A stretch of DNA of 38,254 nt from Candidatus Omnitrophota bacterium (GCA_018817165.1 JAHITY010000102.1:1-38254), one strand, 5' to 3'. Positions 8,894 to 18,987 are shown, numbered from the stretch's first letter. Notes: a model not told the origin generated them from the sequence alone. Translations and numbers: made by a program.

Positions 8894-8922
8894 ATTATAA
8901 CAAAGATAACTTTAACGGGCAA
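8894..8922 (-). promoter_or_regulatory. recN promoter, predicted leaderless
   Basis: On the minus strand TTGCCC (8922-8917) and TATAAT (8899-8894) are 17 bp apart. Only seven bases separate the -10 box from the ATG at 8886, so transcription should begin at or next to the start codon. No Shine-Dalgarno sequence is present. Confidence 0.7.
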
Positions 8923-9124
8923 TATTAAAGAACTTAGTTGTTTTTCTAGGGCCTTTTGCTTAGCACTTATTAGGGCTTTTCTATCCGCAAACAGCTTAAA
9001 GAGTTAAAACTCACAAGATTTGCTTGACTAAGTAGTGCGATTGCATTAGGCTGAAGTTAATATAATAATAGTCTGTGTCTGGTCAAGCCCGGCGCGGATA
9101 ATTTACCTAAAGAGGATTTAGATA

Positions 9125-11266
9125 ATGGATATGATAACGCGAACTAATAAAGAAATTTCTCCTGGAAGTAAAGATAGCCTCGGGGCCACATTGTCAGACA
9201 AGGGCGTAAATTTTGCCCTATTTTCGCAAAACGCTACAGAAGTTTTTTTAGTTTTGTTTGATGATCCCTCTGGTGAACAAACTGATTTTATAAAGATGGA
9301 AAATAAAACAGATAATATCTGGCATGTTTTTGTTAAGGGGGTAAAGGCCGGGCAGTTATATGGTTATAAAGTTAATGGCGAATATAATCCAGCCGAAGGA
9401 AAGAGGTTTAATCCTTATAAGCTTTTGCTTGATCCCTATGCCAAAGCGATAACCGGGAAATTTGAGAATCAGGATAATCTGATTTTTGCTTATGATTTAA
9501 ATGCTTTGGAAAAAGATTTGAGCCTAGACAATCGGGATAATAGCCAGATTGTGCCGAAATCGATTGTGGTGGATGATAATTTTGACTGGCAACAGGACAG
9601 CCCTCCAAATGTTCCGATGGATGAACTGGTTATTTATGAAGCGCATATAAAAGGATTTACCGCTCATGCCTCATCAAAAGTTAAGCACCCGGGAACATAT
9701 TTAGGTTTTATTGAAAAGATTGCTTATCTGAAAGAATTAGGGATAACTGCTGTTGAGCTTATGCCAGTTCACGAATTTTTTATTCGGAATGAATTAACAG
9801 AAAAAGGGCTGACGGATTATTGGGGGTATAATACGATTGGATTTTTTGCTCCGGAATCTTCCTTTGGAACAAAAAGCAAGCTAGGGTGTCAAGTGGAAGA
9901 ATTCAAGACTTTAGTTCGGGAGCTACACAAATCAGGGATAGAGGTCATTCTGGATGTTGTTTACAATCATACCGGAGAAGGAAATGAGCTTGGTCCGACA
10001 TTGTGTTTTAAAGGCATAGATAATTCGACATATTACGCCTTGGCAGAGAATCCGAATAAATCGGAGGAATCTTATCGATACTATTTAAATGATACCGGTT
10101 GCGGCAATACTTTTAATATCGAAAGTCCAGTGGCGATGCGTCTTGTTCTGGATTCATTACGTTACTGGGCGCAAATCATGCATGTTGATGGTTTTCGGTT
10201 TGATCTGGCTTCGATCTTGGCTAGAGTTAAAGGTGAGTTTAGTGAACAATCAAAATTCTTTGAAGCGGTTTCTGCTGATCCGATTTTAAGTAAAGTAAAA
10301 ATGATAGCTGAGCCTTGGGATTTGAAAACATACCAGGTAGGCAATTTTCCTAAAGCATGGTCTGAGTGGAACGGAAAATTTAGGGATACCGCGCGGAGAT
10401 TTATCAAAGGCGATGACGGACAGGCGGGAGAGATGGCTAAACGGTTAACCGGTTCCGCGGATCTTTATCAAGAAGATGGGAGAAAGCCATATAATAGCAT
10501 TAATTTTATTACCTGTCATGACGGCTTTACATTGAATGATTTATACTCATACAACAGTAAGCATAATCAGGCTAATTTGGAAGATAATAAAGACGGCGCA
10601 AATGATAATCATTCATGGAATTGCGGCGTTGAAGGCGATACCTCTGATAAAAATATCATTGAATTTCGGAAACAAATGATAAAAAATGCTTTAGCTTGTC
10701 TGCTATTTTCATCCGGCACGCCGATGATTCTTTATGGCGACGAAATTATGAGAACTCAGAAGGGGAATAATAATGGATATTGCCAAGATAATGAATTGAC
10801 TTGGTTTAATTGGGATAGCGTGGATCATAATTCTGAAATTTTTGAGTTTTGCCGAAAGGCAATAGAGTTCAGGAAAAAATACGCGATATTACGCTGCAGA
10901 AGATTCTTTGCCGGGGAAGATGCAAGCGGTGACAATATTCCGGACATTCAATGGTTTGATAAACAACTGGAAGCGCCGGATTTGGATCAGAGCAAAGAAA
11001 GAGCGGTTTATTATCAACTTGATGGCAATGAAAGCCTCGCGGCTCCAGGAAATTATTACCTTTTTTTAGCATATAATATGAATAATCAGGGGAACGATGT
11101 TCTGTTACCAAAGCATAAAGATATTCGCTGGTTTCGGCTTATTGATACAGCAAAGCCAAAGGATGAAGATTTTCTTGTTGCCAAAAAAGAAGAATTAAAC
11201 CCCTCTCTAGAAATATACCAATGCAATGCGTATAGCGTAACTATATTTTGGGGTGAAAGACAATAA
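9125..11266 (+). CDS. glgX: Glycogen debranching enzyme, isoamylase type
   Basis: GH13 enzyme that hydrolyses alpha-1,6 branches in glycogen or its limit dextrins; 713 residues, the usual GlgX/TreX length. An N-terminal CBM48 domain (about 12-110, GVNFALFSQNATEVFLVLFD) precedes the alpha/beta barrel. Catalytic residues are visible: nucleophile Asp360 in GFRFDLASIL, acid Glu396 in IAEPWD, and Asp466 in TCHDGFTLNDL. DVVYNHTGEG is conserved region I. A beta domain closes the protein. AGAGGA lies nine bases before the ATG. It stands alone here: no glycogen synthase or phosphorylase is in the window. Confidence 0.95.
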   Translation: MDMITRTNKEISPGSKDSLGATLSDKGVNFALFSQNATEVFLVLFDDPSGEQTDFIKMENKTDNIWHVFVKGVKAGQLYGYKVNGEYNPAEGKRFNPYKLLLDPYAKAITGKFENQDNLIFAYDLNALEKDLSLDNRDNSQIVPKSIVVDDNFDWQQDSPPNVPMDELVIYEAHIKGFTAHASSKVKHPGTYLGFIEKIAYLKELGITAVELMPVHEFFIRNELTEKGLTDYWGYNTIGFFAPESSFGTKSKLGCQVEEFKTLVRELHKSGIEVILDVVYNHTGEGNELGPTLCFKGIDNSTYYALAENPNKSEESYRYYLNDTGCGNTFNIESPVAMRLVLDSLRYWAQIMHVDGFRFDLASILARVKGEFSEQSKFFEAVSADPILSKVKMIAEPWDLKTYQVGNFPKAWSEWNGKFRDTARRFIKGDDGQAGEMAKRLTGSADLYQEDGRKPYNSINFITCHDGFTLNDLYSYNSKHNQANLEDNKDGANDNHSWNCGVEGDTSDKNIIEFRKQMIKNALACLLFSSGTPMILYGDEIMRTQKGNNNGYCQDNELTWFNWDSVDHNSEIFEFCRKAIEFRKKYAILRCRRFFAGEDASGDNIPDIQWFDKQLEAPDLDQSKERAVYYQLDGNESLAAPGNYYLFLAYNMNNQGNDVLLPKHKDIRWFRLIDTAKPKDEDFLVAKKEELNPSLEIYQCNAYSVTIFWGERQ

Positions 11267-11342
11267 TTTATGAAAGAAAAGAAATATTTTAACTGTAATT
11301 TGCAGTAAATGTTTAAATGAATAATACAACAGGTGCACATAT

Positions 11343-13022
11343 TTGAAGATATTGATTATTAATCCTCCGATAAATGATTTCTTTTTTACCCCGCAACGGG
11401 CGTTTCCTTTGGGAACACTTTCTCTGGCAACTGTGCTTGATTCTAGCGGCATTGACGTAAAGATTTTAAATTGTTTGGAAGACTATACTAAACGCTCTTT
11501 AGCTTTTCCCCCGCGATTGCTTTATTTGAAGCGCTATTATCAGTTGAATCGATCGGCTTTTTGTTTATTTTCGCATTACTATTGCTTTGGTAAAGATGAT
11601 AATCAGATCAGGGAAACTATTTGCCGAGAACAGCCGGATATGGTCGGGATATCAGCTAATTTTACAGCATATTTGGATAATGCTTTTGCGGTTGCCAGAC
11701 TGGTTAAGAAAATTGATTCCAGAATACAGGTGGTTGTCGGTGGAAGAGCGGCGACCGCGGATGCAAAATTTGTTTTGGGACAGCCGGAAGTAGATTTTGT
11801 AATCAAGGGAGAAGCAGAAGAGAGTTTTCGGAAATTATCCCAGGCTCAGAAAAAGGGTAAGTTAGGATATATTCCCGGTTTGTGTTATAAGCACAATGAC
11901 GGTAAGCTGCATATCAGCAGGCAAAGCGCAATGATAAAAGATCTTAATTCTTTGCCGATTCTAAACCGCAGGCTGATTGATTATAATAAGTATGTTTTTC
12001 AAGGCAGTATAAGTACATCGCTTTTGGCTTCACGCGGCTGCAGTATGGGCTGCCGGTTTTGTGCTATCCGTGAGACGTTTCGTTTTCGCAGTGCCAATCA
12101 TGTAATGCTAGAGATTGAAGATGCTTTTAGCTTAGGGATCCGACATTTTAATTTTGAAGATGATACGATAAATCTTAATCCGGAATTTCGACCTTTGCTG
12201 GATAGGATTATTCAACGTTTTTGCGGTAAGATAAAAATATCATTCATGAATGGTTTATTAGCTTCCGGGATTGACCGGATTATTCGGGAAAAGCTGATTC
12301 AGGCAGGATTAACGCATATTGATCTGGCTATTGCCAGTTCTAAAGAGCGCTTGAGGAAAAAACTGCATCGCAATGATCCTACGGCTAAGGTGTTTGGCTT
12401 GTCCAGGTTTATGGCCAAAAAGCAGATTGTGCCAACTATTCATTATATTGTCGGTTTTCCTGGTCAGGGATTTGAAGATGCTGTGAAGGATATTCGACTG
12501 CTGGCGGCTAAACCGGCTTTGCTTGGGCCGAGTATTTTTTATCCAGTCAAAGAGAGTGCTTTATTTTCAGAATTAGCCGTTTTATTTCCCAAATCGGAAG
12601 ATGATTATGTATTGTTTCGCAGCAGTGCAGCTTGTTTTGATCAGGATATTTCACGCGATCGGATTTTTTCTTTGGTTTATTTTGCCAGGATAATTAATTT
12701 TATTAAACAGCTGGCAGTTTCTACGGTCATTCCTGATCTGAAAAAATTCCTGGGCAAACAGACTAAGGGGTATTTGATCAAGGATGGGCAATTGTGCTCG
12801 CGACTAAAGCTTGACCGTATTATCATGGGAAAAATCAGTTTGCGGATACTTTTGGATAAGTCAATAATCTGCCGGGTCAAACAGTCCAAAGAAAATGGGG
12901 ATTATATTTATAGTTTTAAGCCAGAAGAATTTGTTTTGAATAAAGATATTCGAAAAGCTTTAGATAGCTTAAGAGTCTGTGGAGTCAATGGCGGAGAAAC
13001 GAAAATAAAATTCGAAATATAG
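11343..13022 (+). CDS. B12-binding-domain radical SAM protein
   Basis: 559 residues. An N-terminal Rossmann-like cobalamin-binding domain (1-170: ILIINPPINDFFF, DMVGISANFTAYLDNA, VVVGGRAATADAKF) precedes the radical SAM core with C233-x3-C237-x2-C240 in SRGCSMGCRFCAI. NFEDDTINLNPEFRPLLDR and HYIVGFPGQGFEDA are later core motifs. Such proteins often methylate unactivated carbons or remodel lipids and cofactors; the substrate cannot be read from the sequence. The start is TTG at 11343 with AGGTG upstream; no other in-frame start gives the full ILIINPP strand. It follows glgX by 76 bases, with no other pathway gene next to it. Cobalamin use is of interest because the corrinoid protein HgcA is in the same window. 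Confidence 0.85.
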   Translation: MKILIINPPINDFFFTPQRAFPLGTLSLATVLDSSGIDVKILNCLEDYTKRSLAFPPRLLYLKRYYQLNRSAFCLFSHYYCFGKDDNQIRETICREQPDMVGISANFTAYLDNAFAVARLVKKIDSRIQVVVGGRAATADAKFVLGQPEVDFVIKGEAEESFRKLSQAQKKGKLGYIPGLCYKHNDGKLHISRQSAMIKDLNSLPILNRRLIDYNKYVFQGSISTSLLASRGCSMGCRFCAIRETFRFRSANHVMLEIEDAFSLGIRHFNFEDDTINLNPEFRPLLDRIIQRFCGKIKISFMNGLLASGIDRIIREKLIQAGLTHIDLAIASSKERLRKKLHRNDPTAKVFGLSRFMAKKQIVPTIHYIVGFPGQGFEDAVKDIRLLAAKPALLGPSIFYPVKESALFSELAVLFPKSEDDYVLFRSSAACFDQDISRDRIFSLVYFARIINFIKQLAVSTVIPDLKKFLGKQTKGYLIKDGQLCSRLKLDRIIMGKISLRILLDKSIICRVKQSKENGDYIYSFKPEEFVLNKDIRKALDSLRVCGVNGGETKIKFEI

Positions 13023-13087
13023 TTATGAAATAAACCAATCAGATCGGCTACTTAAATCTCTTAAACGCCAGAAAGAGCTGTAATAGA

Positions 13088-13537
13088 TCAAGCAGGTATT
13101 TTGCTAAAAATAAAACAATGCTTATTAATAAATCCATTGCCTGTAAAAAATAAAAAAGGGAAACTTTTCTGTTTATTTTCAATACAAGCAATTATTTTTT
13201 TAGTGCTGGCTGGTTTTGAAATGCAGGGATATTGTCCTAAAAACCCAAGAGGCGCGTGTTCTTCACTTTCTTTTAATATCCCGATAAGGTAGATTATGGG
13301 AATATATTGAGTTTTAGGATTGTCTTTTAGCTGTTTGGCAACAGAAGAACCGTCTTGGTCGCCCATAACAATATCAAGGATGATGATGTCGGGCTTGAAA
13401 ATTAGTGCCGCGCTTAAGCCGAGACTGCTTTTGGTTTCTGCTCTTACTTCAAAGTCTTGAGTGTCTTCCAAATTTAATTTTATCAATTCAAGGAATTTTA
13501 TATTATCATCAATCATTAAAATTTTAGTCTTAGGCAT
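13088..13537 (-). CDS. Single-domain response regulator with altered switch residue
   Basis: 149 residues, one receiver domain. Acidic pair MIDDN, phospho-acceptor Asp55 in IILDIVMGD and Lys108 in CISKP are present. The conserved Thr/Ser after strand 4 is Ile85 (IIYLIG), so the usual T-loop-Y coupling should be impaired. The receiver should end near residue 122; the last ~27 residues (KSFPFLFFTGNGFINKH...) look like read-through into non-coding sequence. The paralogue at 18988 has D55, T85 and K108 at identical positions and the same unusual GD after the phosphorylation loop. No kinase is adjacent. Confidence 0.85.
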   Translation of the reverse strand: MPKTKILMIDDNIKFLELIKLNLEDTQDFEVRAETKSSLGLSAALIFKPDIIILDIVMGDQDGSSVAKQLKDNPKTQYIPIIYLIGILKESEEHAPLGFLGQYPCISKPASTKKIIACIENKQKSFPFLFFTGNGFINKHCFIFSKIPA

Positions 13538-13750
13538 AGTTAATCTCGCTGTTTATAATTATTTACTATTTATACTAAAAGATATATATAGTATAGATTC
13601 TGATGTTTTTTCTGCAAGGATTATCGTGTTTTTAGTTAAAACCTGCGAATTGTAATCGTAAGTGTGACAAGGGGAAAAAAGTGCGCAGGAAATTACTGTA
13701 ATTTTAGGTCAGAAGCAATAAGTACTATTTTATAAATTATTATGAACTTT

Positions 13751-13792
13751 AAAAACAAGAAACCCTATTATTCTATAGGGTTTCTTGTTTTT
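13751..13792 (-). terminator. Intrinsic terminator after the rhodanese gene
   Basis: A perfect 18-bp inverted repeat (13751-13768 with 13775-13792) around a 6-nt loop. Read on the minus strand it ends in five U residues and lies 77 nt after the rhodanese stop. Both arms carry A/T ends, so it could work in both directions. Confidence 0.8.
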
Positions 13793-13868
13793 AATACCAA
13801 TCTATCTAGTTTTTCTGTTTAAAAATTCAGCTAATTTATATATAATAAATTTATGTTGTGCGTATATA

Positions 13869-14519
13869 TTATTTCAGCGCTTTTCTGTTGCTATATACTC
13901 CGGCAGCACTATAACTGTATGGACAACCATCTATTTTCCAGCCATTTTTTGTTCTGTACCCATTAGCATCAGTGCTTCCTTCAAAGCCAGTTAACATATT
14001 TAAAGCAGGTATTCCCATAGCTTCAAGAGCTTCCGCGGCCCAAACACTGCGTGTTCCGCTTCGGCACATTGTAATCGCAATGGGATTTTCAATGCCGTCA
14101 AAAGCTGTTTGAGCGTCTTGTTCAAAATAATCATTACCTTTCTCGCTAAAACTACAACTTTTTTTGTCAAATCCCCACAAAAGCCATGGAAGATTAAGAA
14201 CTTTGCCATCTAATAGAGTGCCGGCACCAACCTTATTTTTTCCCGGATGACCGACCCATATCCATTCAGAAGGAGTTCTAACATCCAAAATATATGTGCC
14301 TAATTCGCAACTAGCTTTAGCATTAGCTTCTGTGGGTGTGCAGTTATAATCCGGATCACCAATTACAGCTCCGACATAAGTGTTGGTAGTTACTGGTGTC
14401 AAAGTAGTTGCATCAACTGGATGAAAATACTCCTTTCCATTTACTTCAAATGAAAATGCGTTTGCGGCAAGAGATAGTGTGAATATCCCTATAATTAAGA
14501 TTGCTAATGTTTTCTTCAT
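13869..14519 (-). CDS. Exported rhodanese-like protein
   Basis: 216 residues with a signal peptide (KKTLAILIIGIFTLSLAANA, cleavage near residue 21-23). The rhodanese fold is shown by YILDVRTPSEWIWVGHPG (about 76-93) and the active-site loop C152RSGTRS, followed by NMLTGFEG. The loop length fits a sulfurtransferase or a sulfide/persulfide carrier rather than a phosphatase. Further cysteines at 60, 71, 122 and about 199 may form disulfides outside the cytoplasm. AAGGAG precedes the ATG. It is a single-gene transcript closed by the terminator at 13751. Its substrate is unknown; persulfide chemistry in the periplasm would affect Hg(II) speciation, but there is no direct link to hgcAB. Confidence 0.9.
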   Translation of the reverse strand: MKKTLAILIIGIFTLSLAANAFSFEVNGKEYFHPVDATTLTPVTTNTYVGAVIGDPDYNCTPTEANAKASCELGTYILDVRTPSEWIWVGHPGKNKVGAGTLLDGKVLNLPWLLWGFDKKSCSFSEKGNDYFEQDAQTAFDGIENPIAITMCRSGTRSVWAAEALEAMGIPALNMLTGFEGSTDANGYRTKNGWKIDGCPYSYSAAGVYSNRKALK

Positions 14520-14915
14520 ATTTTCTCCTTTATTTAATAATTGAACAGATTTTTTAAACAGAAAATTATCAGGATATAGTTTCTGATATGGGCGGTGAAC
14601 GCAGGTGGTTTGCCGCTAAATAGATGCTTTTCTTAAAATTGCTGTACTTATTCTTTAAATAGATGGGATTAGATATAAATATTAAGGATAAATTATAAAA
14701 CCAAATTTTCATATATTTATTTAAGTGATTATAAAGGATATCATTAGGGAGAAATCTATGTTATTTCATACTGTCAACAGTAGAAAATTAATAGATATAT
14801 TCCTCTTTTTTAATTATTTAAGATGATTTAAATATACACAATAACTAGTCTATCTAGCGTATTAGTTTAGCATGAAATGTTTATAAATACAAGGGTAGCT
14901 ATAATCTTTGTCAAG

Positions 14916-14958
14916 CCAAAGTAAGAATGTCCGCTTTTTACCAAAGTAGAAATGTCTG
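14916..14958. repeat. Two tandem 18-bp repeats, possible transposon-end remnant
   Basis: CCAAAGTAAGAATGTCCG at 14916-14933 is repeated at 14941-14958 as CCAAAGTAGAAATGTCTG, with a 25-bp period. Repeated short motifs of this kind sit at the ends of IS21-like elements, but no transposase is nearby. Confidence 0.45.
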
Positions 14959-15047
14959 GGTTTGAAATAATTGCTGTGTTTATATAAATGATATAATAAG
15001 TTAAGTTATTGCCAGTAGAGTCTATTTAGGTTAAAATAATAATGATT

Positions 15048-15166
15048 CCCGAATCAGCAGCTAGTCGCTGCTTCTCGGGCGAAATTCCCCGCCAGGAATC
15101 GGCGGGACAAGCACGCAGGCTGACTTGATCCACCTTCGCTACCTACTTCGTCAAGACTTCGAAGGT
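15048..15166. repeat. GC-rich block of three consecutive palindromes
   Basis: Three inverted repeats follow one another: CCCGA/AGCAGC with GCTGCT/TCGGG (15048-15079), CCCCGCC with GGCGGG (15087-15106), and ACCTTCG with CGAAGGT (15132-15166). The second unit recurs at 22726-22749 and, degenerate, at 23277-23293. The block is much richer in G+C than its surroundings and lies 55 bp before the zf-TFIIB start. Confidence 0.6.
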
Positions 15167-15220
15167 CAGGAAAGCTATGGGGGACGGGCGTAAGTAAGGC
15201 CTAAATAATGGGGAGGGAAT

Positions 15221-15721
15221 ATGTCTGAGGCTGATAAACAGGTTAATTTAGATTGTCCTAAATGTTTAGGAAAACTTCAAAAGCAGCAAGTGGAACATAT
15301 AGAATTAGATGTCTGTTTTGTGTGCGAAGGGATCTGGTTTGATGCCGGAGAATTGGAAGCAGTGATAAAAGCTGATTCTAAAGATTTTAAATATATTGAT
15401 GTGGGAAGAGAAGCTTTTGATGGTAAAGAGGCCATAGCTGCCGGGCTTGTTCTGGATAAAGAAAAAGGCAAATGTCCTATTTGTAATGATGGAACGGAGC
15501 TGGTAAGAACTGTTTATAAGCCTAAACCTGAATTTAATATTGATTTATGCCCCAAAGGGCATGGAGTTTGGCTGGATGGCGGTGAAATCCAGATGATTCG
15601 TAAAAGAGGTTTGGCCAAGATACATGATATTTTTGAGCACTTGGGTGATGTTATTAAATACGCGTTTTCCAAAGAAGGTTTTAAGGATTTAATCCATTCT
15701 AAGCGAAGACGGGGTCTTTAA
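15221..15721 (+). CDS. zf-TFIIB zinc-ribbon protein
   Basis: 166 residues with two zinc ribbons of the zf-TFIIB family. The first uses C12-P-K-C15 and C32-F-V-C35 followed by GIWFDAGELE; the second uses C85-P-I-C88 and C110-P-K-G-H114 followed by GVWLDGGEI. The repeated G-[IV]-W-[FL]-D-x-G-E motif is the family hallmark. The C-terminal 40 residues are basic (KRRRGL). Cellular role is not known; the ribbons may bind nucleic acid or protein. GGAGGGA lies just upstream of the ATG. A short interval separates it from the helicase gene, so the two may share a transcript. Confidence 0.85.
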   Translation: MSEADKQVNLDCPKCLGKLQKQQVEHIELDVCFVCEGIWFDAGELEAVIKADSKDFKYIDVGREAFDGKEAIAAGLVLDKEKGKCPICNDGTELVRTVYKPKPEFNIDLCPKGHGVWLDGGEIQMIRKRGLAKIHDIFEHLGDVIKYAFSKEGFKDLIHSKRRRGL

Positions 15722-15797
15722 AATAATATTGTGAATTAAAATAAGGCGATTAACCGGTCAGGATTTCCGGACCTGTTGTTTTGTAGCTTTTTTAAGA

Positions 15798-17105
15798 ATG
15801 GATAATATGAGTGAAGTTCTAATAAATGGAATGCTGGAGCAGATTGAAATAAATAAAGAGTTTGAGCAAGCTTTGGCGTTAATTGAAAATACGAATGAGA
15901 GTGTTTTTATTACGGGCAGGGCAGGTTGCGGCAAGTCAACCTTATTAAGGTATTTAAAAGAAAATACTAAGAAAAATGCTGTTGTTTTAGCTCCGACAGG
16001 TGTGGCGGCAATCAATGTTATTGGTCAGACCATTCATTCTTTTTTTAAGTTCCCCCCTAAATTTATCGATAAAAGAATAATTCGAAAAATGCGCAATCGC
16101 GAAATGTTTAAAAATATTGAGCTGATTATTATTGATGAAGTATCAATGGTGCGGGCTGATCTAATGGATGGGATTGATCATGCGCTGAGAATAAACAGAG
16201 GGTTTGACCTGCCTTTTGGCGGGGCGCAAGTAGTTATGTTTGGGGATTTATTTCAATTGCCTCCTGTGATAAGGGGGGATGAGATGAAGAACTTTTTCAA
16301 TGAACATTATGGCAGCCCATATTTTTTTAATGCTTCTGTTTTTCTAGAATTGAAATTACAGTATATAGAATTACATAAGATATATCGGCAATCAGATAGG
16401 GGATTTATTAATTTGCTAGATAAGGTGAGAAATAAAGATATAAAACAGAGTGATCTTGATCAATTGAATAAAAGGTTTATTCGTCCTCCTGAAAGTTTGG
16501 AGCACATTATAACTTTGACTACGACAAATAAAATCGCAGCTCAAGTTAATGAATACTGTTTGAATAAGATTAATAGTGGTGAGTATGATTTTCAGGCGGA
16601 AATATCAGAAAAATTCGATCCGTCTTTTTTTCCCACAGAATATAATCTTAAACTTAAAAAAGGCGCACAAATTATGATGGTCATGAATGATCCACAGAAG
16701 AGATGGGTCAATGGGACAATTGCCCAGGTAGAAAATTTATCGGACAATTTTATTGAAGTTCGGATTGAAAATAAGGTTTATGAAATAAAGAGATCCACGT
16801 GGCATAAGATTGAGTATGAATATGATAAAGAGAATAAGCAGATTGTCGAGGATATTACCGGGACTTTCATGCAATATCCGATTAGGCTGGCTTGGGCAAT
16901 AACAATCCATAAAAGTCAGGGTAAGACTTTTGAGAATGTTATTATAGATTTAGGTTATGGAGCGTTTGCCCATGGACAAGTTTATGTAGCGCTTAGTCGA
17001 TGTGTTAGTTTAGACGGAATAGTTCTTAAACGCCCGATTCGGGCAGAAGATATAATATTTGATCAAAAAGTATATGAATTCAGAAAAAAATTTATAACTG
17101 AATAG
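15798..17105 (+). CDS. PIF1/RecD-like superfamily 1 DNA helicase
   Basis: 435 residues. Walker A GRAGCGKST (40-48), IIIDEVSMVRADL as motif II, GDLFQLPPV as motif III, AITIHKSQGKTF as motif V and VYVALSRC as motif VI identify a PIF1-type 5'-3' helicase. It is shorter than RecD and lacks N-terminal RecB-binding parts. Proteins of this type unwind forked DNA or G-quadruplexes. Starts at ATG 15798 and 15810 are both possible; neither has a strong Shine-Dalgarno sequence. It sits between zf-TFIIB and glnS without an evident partner. Confidence 0.9.
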   Translation: MDNMSEVLINGMLEQIEINKEFEQALALIENTNESVFITGRAGCGKSTLLRYLKENTKKNAVVLAPTGVAAINVIGQTIHSFFKFPPKFIDKRIIRKMRNREMFKNIELIIIDEVSMVRADLMDGIDHALRINRGFDLPFGGAQVVMFGDLFQLPPVIRGDEMKNFFNEHYGSPYFFNASVFLELKLQYIELHKIYRQSDRGFINLLDKVRNKDIKQSDLDQLNKRFIRPPESLEHIITLTTTNKIAAQVNEYCLNKINSGEYDFQAEISEKFDPSFFPTEYNLKLKKGAQIMMVMNDPQKRWVNGTIAQVENLSDNFIEVRIENKVYEIKRSTWHKIEYEYDKENKQIVEDITGTFMQYPIRLAWAITIHKSQGKTFENVIIDLGYGAFAHGQVYVALSRCVSLDGIVLKRPIRAEDIIFDQKVYEFRKKFITE

Positions 17106-17204
17106 TCTTAAGGGGCTGCCGGGAACTCAGTTTTAGATAAAATGCCGAAAAAGGGTCAGCTTATACCTAAAAATTAAGATGTGAAATATATTCAAGACTA
17201 GTTA

Positions 17205-17232
17205 TTGCAATCGGAAGCTTTATTGGTAAAAT
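17205..17232 (+). promoter_or_regulatory. Probable glnS promoter
   Basis: TTGCAA at 17205-17210 and TAAAAT at 17227-17232 are 16 bp apart. The leader would be about 46 nt. This promoter probably also serves the receiver and hgcAB genes that follow. Confidence 0.5.
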
Positions 17233-17284
17233 AGAAATAAATAGAGTAATATTGAAAATCAATTTTTAAGGAGCAAGCATTTGT

Positions 17285-18964
17285 ATGGGTGAAACGAAAA
17301 GTAGGAAGAATTTTATAACCGATATTATTGACCGGGATATCGAAGGAAATAAAAATAATGCAAGGGTTCATACGCGTTTTCCCCCGGAACCAAACGGATA
17401 TTTACATATCGGGCATGCTAAATCAATTTGTCTTAATTTTGGAATAGCGGCAGATTATAAGGGGCTTTGCAATCTGCGTTTTGATGATACTAATCCGAGC
17501 AAAGAAGAAGATGAGTATGTTCAGTCAATAAAAAAAGATGTAAGCTGGCTTGGTTTTGATTGGCAGGAGCGATTGTATTATGCCTCTGATTATTTTGACA
17601 AATTTTATGAATATGCTATTTGCTTGATTAAGAAGAATAAGGCCTATGTTTGTGAGCTTAATCCTGAACAAACGCGCGAATACAGAGGAACGCTTAATCA
17701 ACCGGGTAAAGATAGCCCGTATCGTAATCGGTCTATCGCAGAAAATCTAGATTTGTTTGAGAAAATGAAGAATGGCGAATTCGCGGACGGAGCAAAAGTA
17801 TTAAGAGCTAAAATTGATATGGCTAGTCCGAATCTTAATATGCGGGATCCGGTGATATACCGGATTTTGCATGTGAGCCATCATCGGGCCGGAGCTAAAT
17901 GGTGTATTTATCCGATGTATGACTTTGCTCATGGATTTGAAGATTCGATTGAAAAAATAACGCATTCTATCTGTACTTTAGAATTTGAGAACCATCGGCC
18001 ATTGTATAATTGGTTTTTAGAGCAGGCAGAAGTTTTTCATCCCCAGCAAATTGAGTTTGCTCGGCTTAATCTGAGCTATACTGTTATGAGCAAAAGAAAA
18101 TTGCTGCAGTTGGTGCAACAGCGGCTTGTCAGCGGTTGGGATGACCCGAGGATGCCGACTATATCCGGATTGAGGCGCCGAGGATATACTCCTGAGTCGA
18201 TAAGGAATTTCTGCGATAATATCGGAGTAGCAAAATTTAATAGCACAATTGAAATTAATGTGCTGGAAAATAGTATTCGCACTGATCTTAATATAAACGC
18301 AAAAAGAGTTATGGCAGTGCTTAATCCTTTAAAAGTTATTATTACTAATTATCCGGAAGATAAAATAGAGGAAATCGAGGCTATAAATAATCCGGAAGAT
18401 TTATCTATGGGAACACGTAAAGTGCCGTTCAGCCGCGAACTTTATATTGAACGTGATGATTTTCAGGAAGAGCCGCATAAAAAGTTTTTCCGCTTATCTA
18501 TTGGCAGAGAAGTCAGGCTGCGGTATTCATATTTTATTACCTGTAATCAGGTAATAAAAGATAAAGATGGACAGATAATAGAATTGCACTGCACTTATGA
18601 TCCGAAAACCTATGGGGGCAATTCAGCGGATGGGCGAAAGGTAAAAGCTACCTTACACTGGGTTTGCGCTAAAAGCGCGTATGAAGCAGAAGTCCGTCTG
18701 TATGACCATTTATTTTTAAAAATTAATCCGGAGATTGCTGATGATGGACTTGATTTTACTTCTAATTTAAATCCAGATTCTTTAACAGTTTTAAAGTCAT
18801 GCAAGTTAGAGCCTATTTTAAAGCAAGCAATTCCCGGAAACGCGTATCAGTTTGAGCGCTTAGGTTACTTTTGCGCTGACTTGGTTGATTCGACAATAGA
18901 TCGGCCTGTTTTTAATCGAATAGTTGGTTTACGCGATACCTGGGCTAAGGTAAATAAAGTTTAA
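17285..18964 (+). CDS. glnS: Glutaminyl-tRNA synthetase
   Basis: Class I synthetase that charges tRNA-Gln with glutamine; 559 residues, the standard length. [16 protein letters not shown] holds the HIGH motif (41-44), [12 protein letters not shown] follows, and VMSKRK (M268) is the KMSKS equivalent. [13 protein letters not shown] begins the anticodon-binding beta barrels. GlnRS rather than GluRS is shown by the [16 protein letters not shown] region. AAGGAG lies 11 bases before the ATG. Its presence implies direct glutaminylation in this organism. The receiver gene begins 23 bases after its stop. Confidence 0.97.
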   Translation: MGETKSRKNFITDIIDRDIEGNKNNARVHTRFPPEPNGYLHIGHAKSICLNFGIAADYKGLCNLRFDDTNPSKEEDEYVQSIKKDVSWLGFDWQERLYYASDYFDKFYEYAICLIKKNKAYVCELNPEQTREYRGTLNQPGKDSPYRNRSIAENLDLFEKMKNGEFADGAKVLRAKIDMASPNLNMRDPVIYRILHVSHHRAGAKWCIYPMYDFAHGFEDSIEKITHSICTLEFENHRPLYNWFLEQAEVFHPQQIEFARLNLSYTVMSKRKLLQLVQQRLVSGWDDPRMPTISGLRRRGYTPESIRNFCDNIGVAKFNSTIEINVLENSIRTDLNINAKRVMAVLNPLKVIITNYPEDKIEEIEAINNPEDLSMGTRKVPFSRELYIERDDFQEEPHKKFFRLSIGREVRLRYSYFITCNQVIKDKDGQIIELHCTYDPKTYGGNSADGRKVKATLHWVCAKSAYEAEVRLYDHLFLKINPEIADDGLDFTSNLNPDSLTVLKSCKLEPILKQAIPGNAYQFERLGYFCADLVDSTIDRPVFNRIVGLRDTWAKVNKV

Positions 18965-18987
18965 GATAAACGATAAAAGGGAATAAA

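Larger units (their letters stand above)
14520..15220. other. 701-bp intergenic region with repeat debris
   Basis: No gene is supported here. It holds the divergent upstream regions of the rhodanese and zf-TFIIB genes, a pair of 18-bp tandem repeats (14916-14958) and a GC-rich block of three palindromes (15048-15166). A TATAAT at 14992-14997 is present but no -35 box at good spacing was found. Confidence 0.7.

Noticed and set aside
14916-14958. CRISPR array
   Set aside because: Only two repeats of 18 bp with a 7-bp gap; no third copy and no cas genes.
17285-18964. Glutamyl-tRNA synthetase
   Set aside because: HIGH and MSK motifs are shared, but the [14 protein letters not shown] block and the C-terminal double barrel are those of GlnRS.
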